A stretch of 64,000 nucleotides of DNA from Martinezella dioscoreae (lineage in GTDB: Bacteria; Pseudomonadota; Alphaproteobacteria; Rhizobiales; Rhizobiaceae): assembly GCF_009176305.1 (NCBI RefSeq), contig NZ_BLAJ01000003.1, positions 62,001 to 126,000 on the forward strand. Reading direction: 5' to 3'. Shown one piece after another: positions 44,599-54,818 of the stretch. The notes beneath the pieces are model-generated. The model did not search any database. It was given only the letters and a program-made list of their open reading frames with translations, and was not told the origin of the DNA. A program made the translations under genes and the position numbers. Within the stretch, counting starts at the first letter, position 1. Every line of letters starts with the position of its first letter.

Positions 44599-46992
44599 GT
44601 GGCGGCAGGCAACCGCAAGAGTATCAGAAAGTATGTGGCTGCCCTCGTTACGGGCACGGCCGCGTGTGCATATATTTTGAGTCCGGTCGTCGCTTACGCC
44701 CAGGCCAATAATAATAATGCCAACACCAACAATGGCGGCGCCGGCGCTGCGACCTCCCCTATCAAGGTGAAGGTGCCGGAAGGCTCTAAGCTAGTCCTTT
44801 CGTCCAACGAATTGGTCTATAACAAGGATACGCAGATCGTCACGGCGACGGGTGCGGTCCAGATCAACTATGGCGGCTATAGAATGGTCGCCCAGAAGGT
44901 TGAATATAATCAGAAATCCGGGCGGATGACGGCTCTCGGCAATGTCGAGCTGATCACCCCGGACGGCAATCGCATGTACGGTGACAAAATGGACGTCACC
45001 GACAGCTTCTCCGACGGTTTCGTCAACGCTCTGCGCATCGAAATGCCCGACAACACCCGGATGGTCGCCGAAAAGGGCGAGCGGGTCGGCGGCAATCAGC
45101 TGATTCTCACAAAAGGCGTCTATACCGCTTGCATGGCCTGTTCCGAGCAAGGCCGCGCGCCACTGTGGCAGGTCAAGGCACAGCGTGTCGTCCAGAACGG
45201 CGTGACACACACGATTCGTCTCGAGCACGCCCGTTTCGAGTTGTTCGGACAGCCGATCGCCTATGTTCCGTGGGTCACGGTTCCCGACAATACGGTCAAG
45301 CGCAAGTCCGGCTTCCTGTTCCCGTCGGTGACTGTTTCCCAGCGTCTCGGCGTCGGTGTAACGGTTCCTTATTATTACGTCATCTCGCCGAGCATGGATG
45401 CGACGGTCACCGCAACGGGCTACAGCAATCAGGGTCTGCTGCTCCAAGGTGAATTCCGCCAGCGCTTCGAGAACGGCACTCACACCCTGCGTGTTGCCGG
45501 CATCAGCCAGATGAATCCGGACGCCTTCACGGCCGGTACGACCGATGCCGAGCACAAAACGCGCGGCATGATCAGCTCCAAGGCAGATTTCAGGATCAAT
45601 CCTCGCTGGACTTTCGGCTGGGATGTCATGGCGCAGAGCGATAATAACTTCTCGCGCACCTATGGCCTGGATGGTCTCAACCAGAGCACCCATACGAACC
45701 AAGCCTATCTGACCGGCATCGGAAAGCGCAATTTCTTCGATATGCGCGCCTTCTACTATAACGTGCAGGACACAGACGATAACGCTACGGCGCAGAAGCA
45801 GCAGGCATATGTCTATCCGAGCGTCGATTATCACTATGTCGATCCGAACTCGGTTTACGGAGGCGAGCTGTCGGCAACGATGAATTTCACGCATCTGTCG
45901 CGTGATAAGACGTCTGTGCTCGATAATGTCGCAAATCTCGGCGACGCCAGTCTGAATGACCGCTACCTCGGTCTTTCCGGAGATTATACGCGTCTGAGCA
46001 CCGAACTGCAGTGGCAGCGTACCTTCACCACGGATCAGGGTCTGGTTTTGACGCCGCTGGCAGCACTTCGCGGCGACGTCTACGGCCTGGACATGAACGG
46101 GCCGGCGGCCAACACCTACTCCGGCAATTATGACAACAGCGACTATGCCGCGCGCGGCATGGCGACCCTGGGTCTCGAAGCCAAGTATCCGTTCCTCATT
46201 ACGACAAGCAATAGCACCCACGTGTTCGAGCCGATCGCACAGATCTATGTGCGCCCGGACGAGCAACTTGCCGGACGGCTGCCGAATGAAGACGCGCAGA
46301 GCTTTGTCTTCGATGCGACCAACCTGTTTGATCGTGACAAGTTCTCGGGCTTCGACCGCATTGAAGGCGGCACGCGTGCCAATGTCGGGTGGCGCTACAC
46401 CGCCAGCTTCGACAGCGGTTACAAACTGCAGCATATTTTCGGACAGTCCTATCAGCTCGCGGGACGCAACTCCTTTGCGACCGACGATCTGGTCGGTGCA
46501 GGTTCGGATTCGGGGCTTGAAACCACCCGTTCTGACTATGTCACCATGTTCGGCTTGACGACACCGCAGGGCATTTCACTGTCGCAGTCCTACCGCTTCG
46601 ACGAGAAGGATTTTGCCTTCCGTCGCGGGGATACGGCAGTCGGCTTCTCGAACGATGTGTTCCAGACATCCTTGATCTACACGCATATTGCGGCCCAGCC
46701 GCAATATGGTTTCACCAGCAATCAGGACGAAATCCAGTCGCGCGCGCAGATCAAGTTCAAGGAATACTGGTCCGTCTTCGGCACGGTCAGCTATGATCTC
46801 AACAGCAATGAGATCACTCGCCAGGGCGTCGGTCTTTCCTATGAGGACGAATGCACGATCTTCACCGTGTCATTCCTCGACAAGAAGGATTCGACAGCCA
46901 GCTCGGCCACCAATTGGTCGATCGGCGCTCGCCTGACCTTCCGTACGCTTGGCGACGTCAACCTCGGCAGCGTTCAGGACGCAACATTCTGA
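44599..46992 (+). CDS. lptD: LPS-assembly protein LptD
   Basis: A 797-residue outer-membrane protein that inserts lipopolysaccharide into the outer leaflet. It has a signal peptide (cleavage after AYA, about residue 34), a low-complexity Asn/Gly stretch, the OstA/LptA-like beta-jellyroll (LVLSSNELVYNKDTQIVTAT, about 65-200) and the large C-terminal beta-barrel ending VQDATF with terminal Phe. Two Cys near residue 176-179 (CMAC) and one near 752 could form the disulfide that LptD needs. The start is GTG, touching the lptG TAA, with AGGAGG eight bases before it. A hairpin terminator follows. Confidence 0.96.
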   Translation: MAAGNRKSIRKYVAALVTGTAACAYILSPVVAYAQANNNNANTNNGGAGAATSPIKVKVPEGSKLVLSSNELVYNKDTQIVTATGAVQINYGGYRMVAQKVEYNQKSGRMTALGNVELITPDGNRMYGDKMDVTDSFSDGFVNALRIEMPDNTRMVAEKGERVGGNQLILTKGVYTACMACSEQGRAPLWQVKAQRVVQNGVTHTIRLEHARFELFGQPIAYVPWVTVPDNTVKRKSGFLFPSVTVSQRLGVGVTVPYYYVISPSMDATVTATGYSNQGLLLQGEFRQRFENGTHTLRVAGISQMNPDAFTAGTTDAEHKTRGMISSKADFRINPRWTFGWDVMAQSDNNFSRTYGLDGLNQSTHTNQAYLTGIGKRNFFDMRAFYYNVQDTDDNATAQKQQAYVYPSVDYHYVDPNSVYGGELSATMNFTHLSRDKTSVLDNVANLGDASLNDRYLGLSGDYTRLSTELQWQRTFTTDQGLVLTPLAALRGDVYGLDMNGPAANTYSGNYDNSDYAARGMATLGLEAKYPFLITTSNSTHVFEPIAQIYVRPDEQLAGRLPNEDAQSFVFDATNLFDRDKFSGFDRIEGGTRANVGWRYTASFDSGYKLQHIFGQSYQLAGRNSFATDDLVGAGSDSGLETTRSDYVTMFGLTTPQGISLSQSYRFDEKDFAFRRGDTAVGFSNDVFQTSLIYTHIAAQPQYGFTSNQDEIQSRAQIKFKEYWSVFGTVSYDLNSNEITRQGVGLSYEDECTIFTVSFLDKKDSTASSATNWSIGARLTFRTLGDVNLGSVQDATF

Positions 46993-47010
46993 TCTGAATC
47001 GAAACTGCAG

Positions 47011-47036
47011 AGAGCCGGCTTTATCGCCGGCTCTTT
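47011..47036 (+). terminator. Intrinsic terminator after lptD
   Basis: AGAGCCGGC and GCCGGCTCT pair perfectly around TTTATC, with TTTT following, 19 bases after the lptD stop. It would reduce read-through into surA/pdxA/rsmA. Confidence 0.85.
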
Positions 47037-47063
47037 TGCATGGATGCGGTTGGCCGCTGCCTA

Positions 47064-47107
47064 CCGCGCAATTCCTTAAATCTGGATCGATTTAAGGAAT
47101 TGCGCGG
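47064..47107. repeat. Perfect 19-bp-arm palindrome between lptD and surA-like gene
   Basis: CCGCGCAATTCCTTAAATC (47064-47082), loop TGGATC, then GATTTAAGGAATTGCGCGG (47089-47107) pair without mismatch. GCAATTCC also occurs in the holC-pepA repeat and before the fabG stop (55096). It is too long and perfect to be chance and is most likely a copy of a dispersed palindrome. Confidence 0.7.
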
Positions 47108-47122
47108 CAGATTTAAAATACT

Positions 47123-47162
47123 ACAGCGACCTTTGCGCGTCACATATGACGCGCGGCGCTGT
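47123..47162. repeat. Second palindrome between lptD and surA-like gene
   Basis: GCGCGTCA (47135-47142) and TGACGCGC (47147-47154) pair around CATA, inside outer arms ACAGCG (47123-47128) and CGCTGT (47157-47162). I remember CTACAGCG...GCGCGTC...GACGCGC...CGCTGTAG as a recurrent Rhizobium intergenic palindrome. Both palindromes together occupy much of the 310-base gap, which holds no gene. Confidence 0.6.
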
Positions 47163-47302
47163 CGTGTCATTGTTTCGCCGCAAGGATTTTGCAATTCATC
47201 GCGCTTGATGTAGACATGTGGCGCGAAGTTGCCGTATTGCGCCGACAGACGCACCAAAACGGCGCCATGCTGGCAGGAAATACCTTTGGGAAGGGGTAAT
47301 TG

Positions 47303-48247
47303 ATGTTTTCTGGAAAGACACCGATGCGCGCTCTGTTGTTCGGAGCCGCGGCCTTGGTTATGGCGAGCTTCGCCGTGCCGAGCAGCGATGTTGCTTTCGC
47401 AGCAAGCGAAGTGAAAGTCCTCGTCAATAGCCAGGTAATCACATCCGGCGACATAGCCAGGCGCGTCGCCTTCCTCAAATTGCAGCGCCAGAAAGGCGAT
47501 CTGAACAAGCTTGCCAAAGAGCAGCTTGTTGACGAAACGTTGAAGCGCGCGGAGATCTCCCGCCTGCGCATGTCCGTTTCGACGACGGACGTCGATGCCG
47601 CCTTCGGCCGTTTCGCCTCCAGCAACAAGATGACACCGGCACAGCTTAGCCAGATTCTCGAAAAGGCCGGCGTGGGCGTCGATCACTTCAAATCCTATAT
47701 CGCCGTTTCCATGAGCTGGCCGCGGGTCGTCAATGCACGCTTCGGCGCAAGAAGCCGCATGTCGAACGATGATCTCGTGACGCGCATGACGGAAAACAAG
47801 ACGAAGCCGGTCACGACGGAATATTTCCTGAAGCAGATCGTCTTCGTCGTTCCGGCTGCGAAGCGGAACGCCATTTTGAACCAGCGCAAAGCGGAAGCCG
47901 AAGCATCGCGGTCGAAGTTCCCGGGCTGCGACCAGGCAAAGGTCTTCGCCGCGACCATGCGTGACGTCTCCGTCCAGGACCTTGGCCGCGTCCTTGCACC
48001 AGAAGTTCCGGAAATGTGGAAGCCGCTCCTGGAGAAGGCATCCGGCAACACGACCACGCCGATCGTAACCGATCGCGGCGTCGAATATGTCGCCATTTGC
48101 TCGCAACGTCAGGTGAATGATGACGTCGCCGCCGCTGCCGTGTTCCGTGCCGAGGATATCGGTAAGGACAAGGCAACGGGTGTGAGCGCCAATGACAAGA
48201 AGTATATGGATGAGCTGCGCTCCAAGGCGCAGATCGTCTATCGCTGA
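47303..48247 (+). CDS. SurA-like periplasmic peptidyl-prolyl isomerase/chaperone
   Basis: A 314-residue protein with a signal peptide (cleavage after AFA near residue 33) and a SurA N-terminal chaperone domain (KVLVNSQVITSGDIARRVAF, about 36-160). A short C-terminal region about 170-260 (TEYFLKQIVFVVPAAKR, then TPIVTDRGVEYVAICSQ) looks like one degenerate parvulin domain. Its place, lptD-surA-pdxA-rsmA, is the same as in E. coli, where SurA assembles LptD and other barrels. The start is ATG 47303, behind AAGGGG; a TTG three bases earlier is also possible. Confidence 0.85.
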   Translation: MFSGKTPMRALLFGAAALVMASFAVPSSDVAFAASEVKVLVNSQVITSGDIARRVAFLKLQRQKGDLNKLAKEQLVDETLKRAEISRLRMSVSTTDVDAAFGRFASSNKMTPAQLSQILEKAGVGVDHFKSYIAVSMSWPRVVNARFGARSRMSNDDLVTRMTENKTKPVTTEYFLKQIVFVVPAAKRNAILNQRKAEAEASRSKFPGCDQAKVFAATMRDVSVQDLGRVLAPEVPEMWKPLLEKASGNTTTPIVTDRGVEYVAICSQRQVNDDVAAAAVFRAEDIGKDKATGVSANDKKYMDELRSKAQIVYR

Positions 48248-48253
48248 TTGACG

Positions 48254-49279
48254 ATGTCACCGCGCTCTTCCCTCCCCCTCGCGCTCACGCAGGGGGATCC
48301 GGCTGGCATAGGTCCCGACATCACCCTCGCCGCCTGGCTTCGCCGCGGCGAGCTGGATCTGCCGCCCTTCCTGTTTCTTGGCGATGCCGCCGTGCTTGAG
48401 GCGCGAGCTTCTCAGCTCGGCCTGACCGTACCGCTTGCGACTGCCGATCCGGCGAATGCCTGCAATATCTTTCCCGATGCGCTGCCGATCCTGCCGATCG
48501 ACGCTGGCATGGATATCATCGCCGGCGAGCCGCATGTGGCGACCGCAAAAGGTACGATTGCCGCCATCGAAACGGCCGTTTCCCTCAGCATGAGCGGCCG
48601 GACATCCGCAGTCGTCACCAATCCGATCGCCAAATCGGTGCTCTATGACGCCGGTTTCGGCTTTCCCGGCCATACGGAATTCCTGGCGGATCTTGCAACG
48701 CGCGCCACTGGAAAGCCGGTCATGCCGGTCATGTTGCTTGCCGGTCCCAGGCTTCGCGCGATCCCAGTCACCATCCATATTCCGCTGAAGGAGGTGCCTG
48801 AAACGTTGACCTCCGATCTGATCGCCGAAACCTGCCGGATTACCGATCACGACCTCCGCGTCCGTTTCGGCATCTCCAAGCCGCGCCTTGCCGTTGCCGG
48901 TCTCAATCCGCATGCGGGAGAGAATGGCGCGCTCGGCAAGGAAGACGACGAAATCGTACGGCCTGCGATCGACAGGCTCCGCTCCGAGGGCATCGACGCA
49001 TTCGGGCCCCTGCCCGCCGACACCATGTTCCATGACGACGCCCGTCGACGTTACGATGTAGCCATCTGCATGTATCACGATCAGGCATTGATCCCGGCCA
49101 AAGCGCTCGGCTTCGACGATTCCGTCAATGTCACGCTCGGCTTACCTTTTGTCCGCACGTCTCCGGATCACGGCACGGCTTTCGGCATCGCCGGTAAAGG
49201 TATTGCCAAGGAAGACAGCCTTGTCGCTGCGCTGAAGCTGGCCAGCGAAATCAGCAGCACGACCGGAAACAACCCCTGA
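48254..49279 (+). CDS. pdxA: 4-hydroxythreonine-4-phosphate dehydrogenase
   Basis: A 341-residue NAD-dependent enzyme of pyridoxal phosphate synthesis. It oxidises 4-phosphohydroxy-L-threonine and works with Pdx[15 protein letters not shown] is the N-terminal signature, [13 protein letters not shown] and [19 protein letters not shown] hold metal-binding His residues, and [15 protein letters not shown] follows. The start could be ATG 48254 (used) or TTG 48248, which is immediately after the surA stop. The stop shares one base with the rsmA start (TGATG). Confidence 0.96.
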   Translation: MSPRSSLPLALTQGDPAGIGPDITLAAWLRRGELDLPPFLFLGDAAVLEARASQLGLTVPLATADPANACNIFPDALPILPIDAGMDIIAGEPHVATAKGTIAAIETAVSLSMSGRTSAVVTNPIAKSVLYDAGFGFPGHTEFLADLATRATGKPVMPVMLLAGPRLRAIPVTIHIPLKEVPETLTSDLIAETCRITDHDLRVRFGISKPRLAVAGLNPHAGENGALGKEDDEIVRPAIDRLRSEGIDAFGPLPADTMFHDDARRRYDVAICMYHDQALIPAKALGFDDSVNVTLGLPFVRTSPDHGTAFGIAGKGIAKEDSLVAALKLASEISSTTGNNP

Positions 49280-50106
49280 TGGCCGCTCTCGATGGCTTGC
49301 CGCCCCTTCGCGATGTAATCCAACGCCACGGCCTCGATGCGCGCAAGGCGCTTGGCCAGAACTTCCTTCTCGACCTCAATCTGACCCAGAAGGTCGCGCG
49401 CACAGCCGGATCACTTGAGGGCGTCACCGTTTTCGAGGTCGGGCCTGGGCCGGGCGGACTGACGCGCGCCATCCTGGCGCTCGGTGCGGCCAAGGTCATC
49501 GCCGTCGAGCGCGATGCGCGCTGTCTGCCGGCGTTGGCCGAAATTGCCGATCACTATCCGGGCCGACTAGAGGTGATCGAAGGCGATGCGCTGAAGACGG
49601 ATTTTTCCTCCCTTGCCCCGCAAGGGCCGGTGAAGATCATCGCCAACCTGCCCTATAATGTCGGGACGCAGCTTTTGGTGAACTGGCTTCTGCCGGCGCA
49701 ATGGCCACCCTTCTGGCAATCCCTGACCCTGATGTTCCAGAAGGAAGTCGGCCAGCGGATCGTGGCGCAGGAAGATGACGATCATTATGGCCGGCTCGGC
49801 GTGCTCTGCGGCTGGCGGACAGAGGCCCGCATGGCTTTCGACGTGCCGCCACAGGCCTTCACGCCGCCGCCCAAGGTGACCTCGACCGTGGTGCATCTGA
49901 CGCCGAGGGAAAACCCTATTCCTTGCGCCGTCGACAAGCTGGAGAAGGTAACCCAGGCCGCCTTCGGCCAGCGCCGCAAGATGCTGCGACAGAGCCTCAA
50001 GCCGCTTGGCGGCGAAGCCCTGCTGCTAAAGGCCGATATCGACCCGCAGCGCCGCGCCGAAACGCTTTCGGTAGAAGAATTCTGTCGGCTGGCGAATTGC
50101 CTGTAA
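49279..50106 (+). CDS. rsmA: 16S rRNA (adenine-1518/1519-N6)-dimethyltransferase (KsgA)
   Basis: A 275-residue SAM enzyme that dimethylates A1518 and A1519 of 16S rRNA and serves as a late check of small-subunit assembly. [33 protein letters not shown] (SAM site) and [15 protein letters not shown] (NLPY catalytic motif) are all visible. It starts in the pdxA stop and is convergent with gmk six bases later. Confidence 0.97.
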   Translation: MAALDGLPPLRDVIQRHGLDARKALGQNFLLDLNLTQKVARTAGSLEGVTVFEVGPGPGGLTRAILALGAAKVIAVERDARCLPALAEIADHYPGRLEVIEGDALKTDFSSLAPQGPVKIIANLPYNVGTQLLVNWLLPAQWPPFWQSLTLMFQKEVGQRIVAQEDDDHYGRLGVLCGWRTEARMAFDVPPQAFTPPPKVTSTVVHLTPRENPIPCAVDKLEKVTQAAFGQRRKMLRQSLKPLGGEALLLKADIDPQRRAETLSVEEFCRLANCL

Positions 50107-50112
50107 CCAGCT

Positions 50113-50775
50113 TTATAGCTTCGGCGTCTCTTCCAGCAGATCGCGGACGAAATCGAACATGCCATGCCGACGGTCGCGGCGCAGGCGCTCGGCCTTGACG
50201 ATCGACTGAACCGCGTCGAAAGCAATGTTCAGATCGTCATTGACGATGACATAGTCGTATTCGCGCCAGTGAGCGATCTCGGCCCGGGAATTGGCAAGAC
50301 GCATGGCGATGACCTCTTCGGAATCCTCCGCGCGGCGATGCAGGCGCGACTGCAGCTCCGTCATGGTCGGCGGCAGCACGAAGATGGAGACGACGTCAGC
50401 GGGCATCTTCTCCTGCAACTGCTGGGCGCCTTGCCAGTCGATATCGAAGAGCATGTCGCGGCCTTCCGACATCGCCGTCTCGACGGGCTCGCGCGGCGTG
50501 CCATAGAAATTGCCGTGTACCTCCGCCCATTCGAGCAGGGAGTCGGAATCGCGAAGGCGCTCGAACTCGCGCTGCGAGACGAAATGGTAGTGCACGCCCT
50601 CGATTTCGCTCGGCCTGCGCTGCCGCGTCGTGACGCTGACGGAGAGGCTCACCTGCTTGTCCTTGTCGAGCAGTGTGCGCGCGATCGTCGACTTGCCGGC
50701 TCCTGAGGGAGAGGAGATGGCAAGCATCAACCCCCGGCGGGCGATCGGAATGGATGTGGATGTCGCCGGCTTCAT
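50113..50775 (-). CDS. gmk: Guanylate kinase
   Basis: A 220-residue kinase phosphorylating GMP to GDP. The P-loop is [10 protein letters not shown] (21-30), and the GMP-binding segment begins [20 protein letters not shown]. Basic extra N-terminal residues are usual in rhizobia. It begins three bases after the yicC-type stop, at the end of the fabD-to-gmk minus-strand run. Confidence 0.96.
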   Translation of the reverse strand: MKPATSTSIPIARRGLMLAISSPSGAGKSTIARTLLDKDKQVSLSVSVTTRQRRPSEIEGVHYHFVSQREFERLRDSDSLLEWAEVHGNFYGTPREPVETAMSEGRDMLFDIDWQGAQQLQEKMPADVVSIFVLPPTMTELQSRLHRRAEDSEEVIAMRLANSRAEIAHWREYDYVIVNDDLNIAFDAVQSIVKAERLRRDRRHGMFDFVRDLLEETPKL

Positions 50776-50778
50776 GGC

Positions 50779-51666
50779 CTACTCCAAATTCTGGACCTGT
50801 TCGCGGAACTGGTCGATGACTACCTTCAGCTCGATGCCGGCGGCAGTCACGGCCGCTGCATTCGATTTCGAACAGATGGTATTCGATTCCCGGTTAAATT
50901 CCTGTGCAAGAAAATCGAGTTTGCGGCCGACAGGGCCGCCCTTGGAGATCAGATCGCGTGCCGCGGCCATGTGGGCCTTCAGGCGATCGATCTCCTCCCG
51001 CAAATCGGCCTTGGTGGCGAGAAGGGCAGCTTCGGCGTGGAGCCGGTCACGGTCAAGGCCCGACGAGCCGTCCAGAAGTATCGAAACCTGCGTCGCCAGT
51101 CTCGCGGCAATTTCCTGCGGGGAACGGGACGGATCACGCTCGACCGTTGATGTCAGCGCCTCGATCGTCGCGACATGACCGAGCAGAACCTTGCCGAGTG
51201 CATCGCCTTCCTGCCGGCGCATGTCGCGGAGATCGGCGAGTGCCGCCTCGAGGCCGGCCATGATATCTGCGTCGCGCGCGGCGACGGCGTCCTCGTCTTC
51301 CTCGGCTTCCTTGAATTCCACCAGGCCGCGCACAGCCATCAGGCTTTCCAGGCGCAGCGGAGCGGGATCCACGATGCCGGCCAGCTGATCGCGTAGTGCC
51401 AGGACCGCCGTCAGCGCATCCTGGTTCACGACGACCTCGATACGGCTTTCTTCCACCGAGAGCGACAGGCTGACCTGAAGATTGCCGCGCGAGAGCCGAT
51501 CCGCGATCGACTTGCGGACATCAGTTTCGAGGCGCTCCAGGCCCGGCGGCAAGCGCAGGCGGATATCCAAGCCCTTGCCGTTCACGGAGCGTAGTTCCCA
51601 TGCCCAGCGGCCACGACCACTCGTTCCCTCACGCCGGGCAAAGCCGGTCATGGACTGCAACGCCAT
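50779..51666 (-). CDS. YicC/YloC family endoribonuclease
   Basis: A 295-residue protein with the family start MALQSMTGFARREG and the C-terminal QEFNRESNTICSKSNAAAVT, followed by GIELKVVIDQFREQVQN. E. coli YicC is an endoribonuclease that affects small RNA RyhB. It sits between mltG and gmk, as in many alphaproteobacteria. The SMTGFAR block is preceded by no long gap; the start is well supported by the family. Confidence 0.92.
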   Translation of the reverse strand: MALQSMTGFARREGTSGRGRWAWELRSVNGKGLDIRLRLPPGLERLETDVRKSIADRLSRGNLQVSLSLSVEESRIEVVVNQDALTAVLALRDQLAGIVDPAPLRLESLMAVRGLVEFKEAEEDEDAVAARDADIMAGLEAALADLRDMRRQEGDALGKVLLGHVATIEALTSTVERDPSRSPQEIAARLATQVSILLDGSSGLDRDRLHAEAALLATKADLREEIDRLKAHMAAARDLISKGGPVGRKLDFLAQEFNRESNTICSKSNAAAVTAAGIELKVVIDQFREQVQNLE

Positions 51667-51776
51667 GCAAGCCTCCGATAGTTCCTATCCCCAATCCATC
51701 GAAAATCTTCGGATTACGGGCCAATGTAAAGTGAATCCACGCCGGGCACTCTATGCAGACCACGGCGCGGCGAGGA

Positions 51777-52991
51777 TTAGTTGGTCTTCTTCTTCTGCTG
51801 CGTGCCCGAACCGGGGGCTACGGCAGCATCGTCGGGCTGACCATCAACGGCAATGGCGCTGGGATCTTCGCCCTTCTCGGCAACCAGCTTGCGCCAGCGC
51901 CTGACATTGGCATTGTGCTCGTCCAGCGTTGCGGCGAAGACATGTCCACCGGTGCCATCCGCCACGAAATAGAGGTCCTGCGTCTTCCAGGGGTTGGCGA
52001 CGGCCTCCAGAGCATCCTTGCCCGGATTTGCGATCGGCGTCGGCGGCAAGCCCTTGATGAGGTAGGTATTATAAGGCGTGTCCTTCTTCAGGTCGGACTG
52101 GTAGATGGGGCGATCGGACGGCTTTCCTTCACCACCGAAGAGGCCATAGATGACCGTCGGGTCGGACTGCAGGCGCATACCCTTGCCCAACCGGTTCAGG
52201 AAGACGGAAGCGACATGGGCGCGTTCGTCCGCCACACCGGTTTCCTTCTCCACCATGGAAGCCAGCGTGATGAAATCCTGCTTGCTCGCCAGCTGGACGC
52301 TGGAATCGCGCTTCTCCCAAATCTGATCGACCAGTTTGGCCTGTGCCGCCGCCATCTGCTGAACGATTTCGGTGCGCTTGGTACCGCGTGTGAACTTATA
52401 GGTGTCCGGTCTCAGACTGCCTTCCGGCGGCAGGGCCGACGGCAGATCGCCCTCCAGCACAACATCGGCCTGCAGCTTGTTGAACATCTGCCGCACCGTA
52501 AGCCCTTCCGGCAAAGTAACCGAATAGAGGATCGACTTGCCGGACTTCAGCAGCTCCATGATGTCCTTCATGGAAGCGCCGGCCTTGATCTCGTATTCGC
52601 CGGCGCGAAGCGTTTCACCATCATGCAGATAGGTGGCCGTCAACCAGCGGAAGATGCGCTGATCGGTGATGATGTTATTGGATTCCAGGCGGTTGGCGAT
52701 CTCGCTGAGGCCAGCACCATTGCGCACGATGAAATTGGTGTTGGTCGTCAGAGGACCGGGACCCTGATAGATCGAAAACGCGTAATACGCGCCGCCGATG
52801 GCGGCAACGGCGACGAAAACCGCAAGCGTCATCAGGAAGTTCAGGAAGATGACCATCTGGCTGCGGGCCTTGCGCGAACGCTTCGGCGGATCCGGAACAC
52901 GCTCCGGACGCAGGGCTTCATTCGCCGATTTCGGGATAATCGGTCCTTTCTGCCCGTTCGGAGTTCCGTTGCTCTGGTTCGTATCGCTCAC
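51777..52991 (-). CDS. mltG: Endolytic peptidoglycan transglycosylase MltG
   Basis: A 404-residue inner-membrane protein with a ~45-residue cytosolic Pro/Arg-rich start, one membrane segment (about 46-70), a LysM-like region and the YceG catalytic domain. The catalytic Glu is about Glu248 in LASMVEKETGVADERAHV. It cuts nascent glycan strands and sets their length. The start is GTG 52991, chosen because AAGGAAGGGATTGCCG stands in front; 18 in-frame codons upstream to 53045 lack a ribosome site. A basic C-terminal tail (QQKKKTN) ends the protein. Confidence 0.93.
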   Translation of the reverse strand: MSDTNQSNGTPNGQKGPIIPKSANEALRPERVPDPPKRSRKARSQMVIFLNFLMTLAVFVAVAAIGGAYYAFSIYQGPGPLTTNTNFIVRNGAGLSEIANRLESNNIITDQRIFRWLTATYLHDGETLRAGEYEIKAGASMKDIMELLKSGKSILYSVTLPEGLTVRQMFNKLQADVVLEGDLPSALPPEGSLRPDTYKFTRGTKRTEIVQQMAAAQAKLVDQIWEKRDSSVQLASKQDFITLASMVEKETGVADERAHVASVFLNRLGKGMRLQSDPTVIYGLFGGEGKPSDRPIYQSDLKKDTPYNTYLIKGLPPTPIANPGKDALEAVANPWKTQDLYFVADGTGGHVFAATLDEHNANVRRWRKLVAEKGEDPSAIAVDGQPDDAAVAPGSGTQQKKKTN

Positions 52992-53204
52992 CGGCAATCC
53001 CTTCCTTTTTGTGATTGCCTGCTCTTTGGCCAAGCAATGCGGCAAAAAGCAGGTTCAGAAGATAAGGCGGAGCTCGAGGCTCCGACTTCGACCGATCAGG
53101 CGTTCCCGCACCACATTCCCGAGAAAGACGAAGGCGCAGCAACAATCAAGGATGCGGGCGAGATTGCCGCAAGGCACCCTCACCCCAACAGTTACGCGTT
53201 GTTA

Positions 53205-54467
53205 TTAAGCCTCATAACGGCGCAGGACAAGCGACGCATTCGTGCCGCCGAAGCCGAAGGAGTTCGACAGCGCGACGTTGATTTCGCGCTTGCGAGCCTT
53301 ATGTGGAACGAGATCGATGGCGGTCTCGCGTTCCGGATTGTCCAGGTTGAGCGTCGGCGGGGCGATATTGTCGCGAATGGCGAGCGTGGCAAAGATCGCT
53401 TCGATGGCACCGGCAGCGCCAAGAAGATGACCGGTTGCCGACTTGGTGGACGACATGGAAATCTTCGACGCGGCATTGCCGACCAGCCGTTCGACAGCGC
53501 CGAGTTCGATCGTATCGGCCATCGTCGATGTGCCATGGGCATTGATGTAGTCGATATCGGCAGGCGTCAGGCCGGCACGCTTCAGCGCTGATGTCATGCA
53601 GCGGAAAGCGCCTTCGCCGTCCTCGGACGGAGCAGTGATATGATGGGCGTCGCCCGAGAGGCCGTAGCCGACGACTTCTGCGTAGATCTTGGCGCCGCGC
53701 GCCTTGGCGTGTTCCAGTTCTTCGAGAACGACGATGCCGGCGCCCTCGCCCATGACGAAGCCGTCACGGTCGCGGTCATAGGGGCGCGAGGCCTTTTGCG
53801 GCGTATCGTTGAAGTCTGTCGACAGCGCCTTGCAGGCAGCAAAGCCTGCAAGCGAAATGCGGCAGACCGGAGCTTCGGCACCGCCTGCTACCATCACATC
53901 GGCATCGCCGAGCATGATAAGACGGGCGGCATCGCCGATCGCGTGCGCGCCGGTCGAGCATGCGGTAACGACCGCATGGTTCGGTCCGCGCAGCTTGTGG
54001 CGGATCGAGACCTGACCGGAGACGAGATTGATGAGACGACCGGGGATGAAGAAAGGCGAAATACGGCGCGGACCTTTGTCACGCAGCGTATAGCCGGCTT
54101 CGACGATGCCCTCGAGTCCGCCGATGCCCGAGCCGATCATGACGCCGGTGGCGATCTGATCCTCATCCGTTTCCGGGTGCCAGCCAGCGTCGGCCAGCGC
54201 CATATCGGCAGCGGCCATGCCATAGATGATGAAGGGATCGACCTTGCGCTGTTCCTTCGGCTCCATCCAATCGTCAGCATTGAACGTGCCGTCGGTACCG
54301 TCGCCGACAGGAATGCGGCAGGCAATCTTTGCCGCGAGGTCATCGACCTCGAATTCAGTTACGAGGCGGGCGCCGTTGTGCCCAGCGAGCAACCGCGTCC
54401 AGGACACCTCAGTGCCACAGCCCAAAGGTGATACCATGCCGGTACCCGTGATAACGACACGTCTCAT
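53205..54467 (-). CDS. fabF: 3-oxoacyl-[acyl-carrier-protein] synthase II
   Basis: A 420-residue elongating condensing enzyme of fatty-acid synthesis. The active-site Cys is Cys170 in VVTACSTGAHAIG; the catalytic His residues are His311 (NAHGTSTMADT) and His347 (KSATGHLLGAAG). The start VVITGTGMVSPLG is the family's. It follows acpP after 114 bases and leads to mltG after 213 bases of non-coding DNA (52992-53204). Confidence 0.97.
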   Translation of the reverse strand: MRRVVITGTGMVSPLGCGTEVSWTRLLAGHNGARLVTEFEVDDLAAKIACRIPVGDGTDGTFNADDWMEPKEQRKVDPFIIYGMAAADMALADAGWHPETDEDQIATGVMIGSGIGGLEGIVEAGYTLRDKGPRRISPFFIPGRLINLVSGQVSIRHKLRGPNHAVVTACSTGAHAIGDAARLIMLGDADVMVAGGAEAPVCRISLAGFAACKALSTDFNDTPQKASRPYDRDRDGFVMGEGAGIVVLEELEHAKARGAKIYAEVVGYGLSGDAHHITAPSEDGEGAFRCMTSALKRAGLTPADIDYINAHGTSTMADTIELGAVERLVGNAASKISMSSTKSATGHLLGAAGAIEAIFATLAIRDNIAPPTLNLDNPERETAIDLVPHKARKREINVALSNSFGFGGTNASLVLRRYEA

Positions 54468-54581
54468 CGCCCGCAGACCCCCGTCTTTTTATGATGATAT
54501 GCGTATAAGCTTGCTTCGTCCGGCGGCGCCGGACGAAATAGGGCGGACTCTTCAGCCCGCCCCGTCAAAAAGCGCAAAAGA

Positions 54582-54818
54582 TTAGGCCTGAGCCTTCTCA
54601 ATGAACTTTACCGCGTCGCCGACCGTCAGGATCGAGTCAGCAGCGTCGTCCGGAATTTCAACGCCGAATTCTTCTTCGAAGGCCATGACCAGTTCGACGG
54701 TGTCGAGCGAGTCCGCACCCAGATCGTCGATGAAGCTTGCGCTTTCAACAACCTTGTCGGCGTCAACGCCAAGATGATCAACAACAATTTTCTTTACGCG
54801 TTCTGCGATATCGCTCAT
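54582..54818 (-). CDS. acpP: Acyl carrier protein
   Basis: A 78-residue acidic protein that carries growing acyl chains. Ser37 in [19 protein letters not shown] receives the 4'-phosphopantetheine. GAGGAAACCGAC is an excellent ribosome site. The 286-base gap upstream, after fabG, holds no gene but has a GACTGT/ACAGTC hairpin near 54984-54997 and probably a promoter of its own, as acpP must be made in large amounts. Confidence 0.98.
   Translation of the reverse strand: MSDIAERVKKIVVDHLGVDADKVVESASFIDDLGADSLDTVELVMAFEEEFGVEIPDDAADSILTVGDAVKFIEKAQA

Noticed and set aside
44791..46434. Long open frame antisense to lptD
   Set aside because: lptD has a full signal peptide, OstA domain and barrel on the plus strand; the antisense frame has no recognisable features.
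51753..53591. Very long open frame antisense to mltG and the end of fabF
   Set aside because: It crosses the gap between two well-supported genes on the other strand and shows no domain; a consequence of codon bias.
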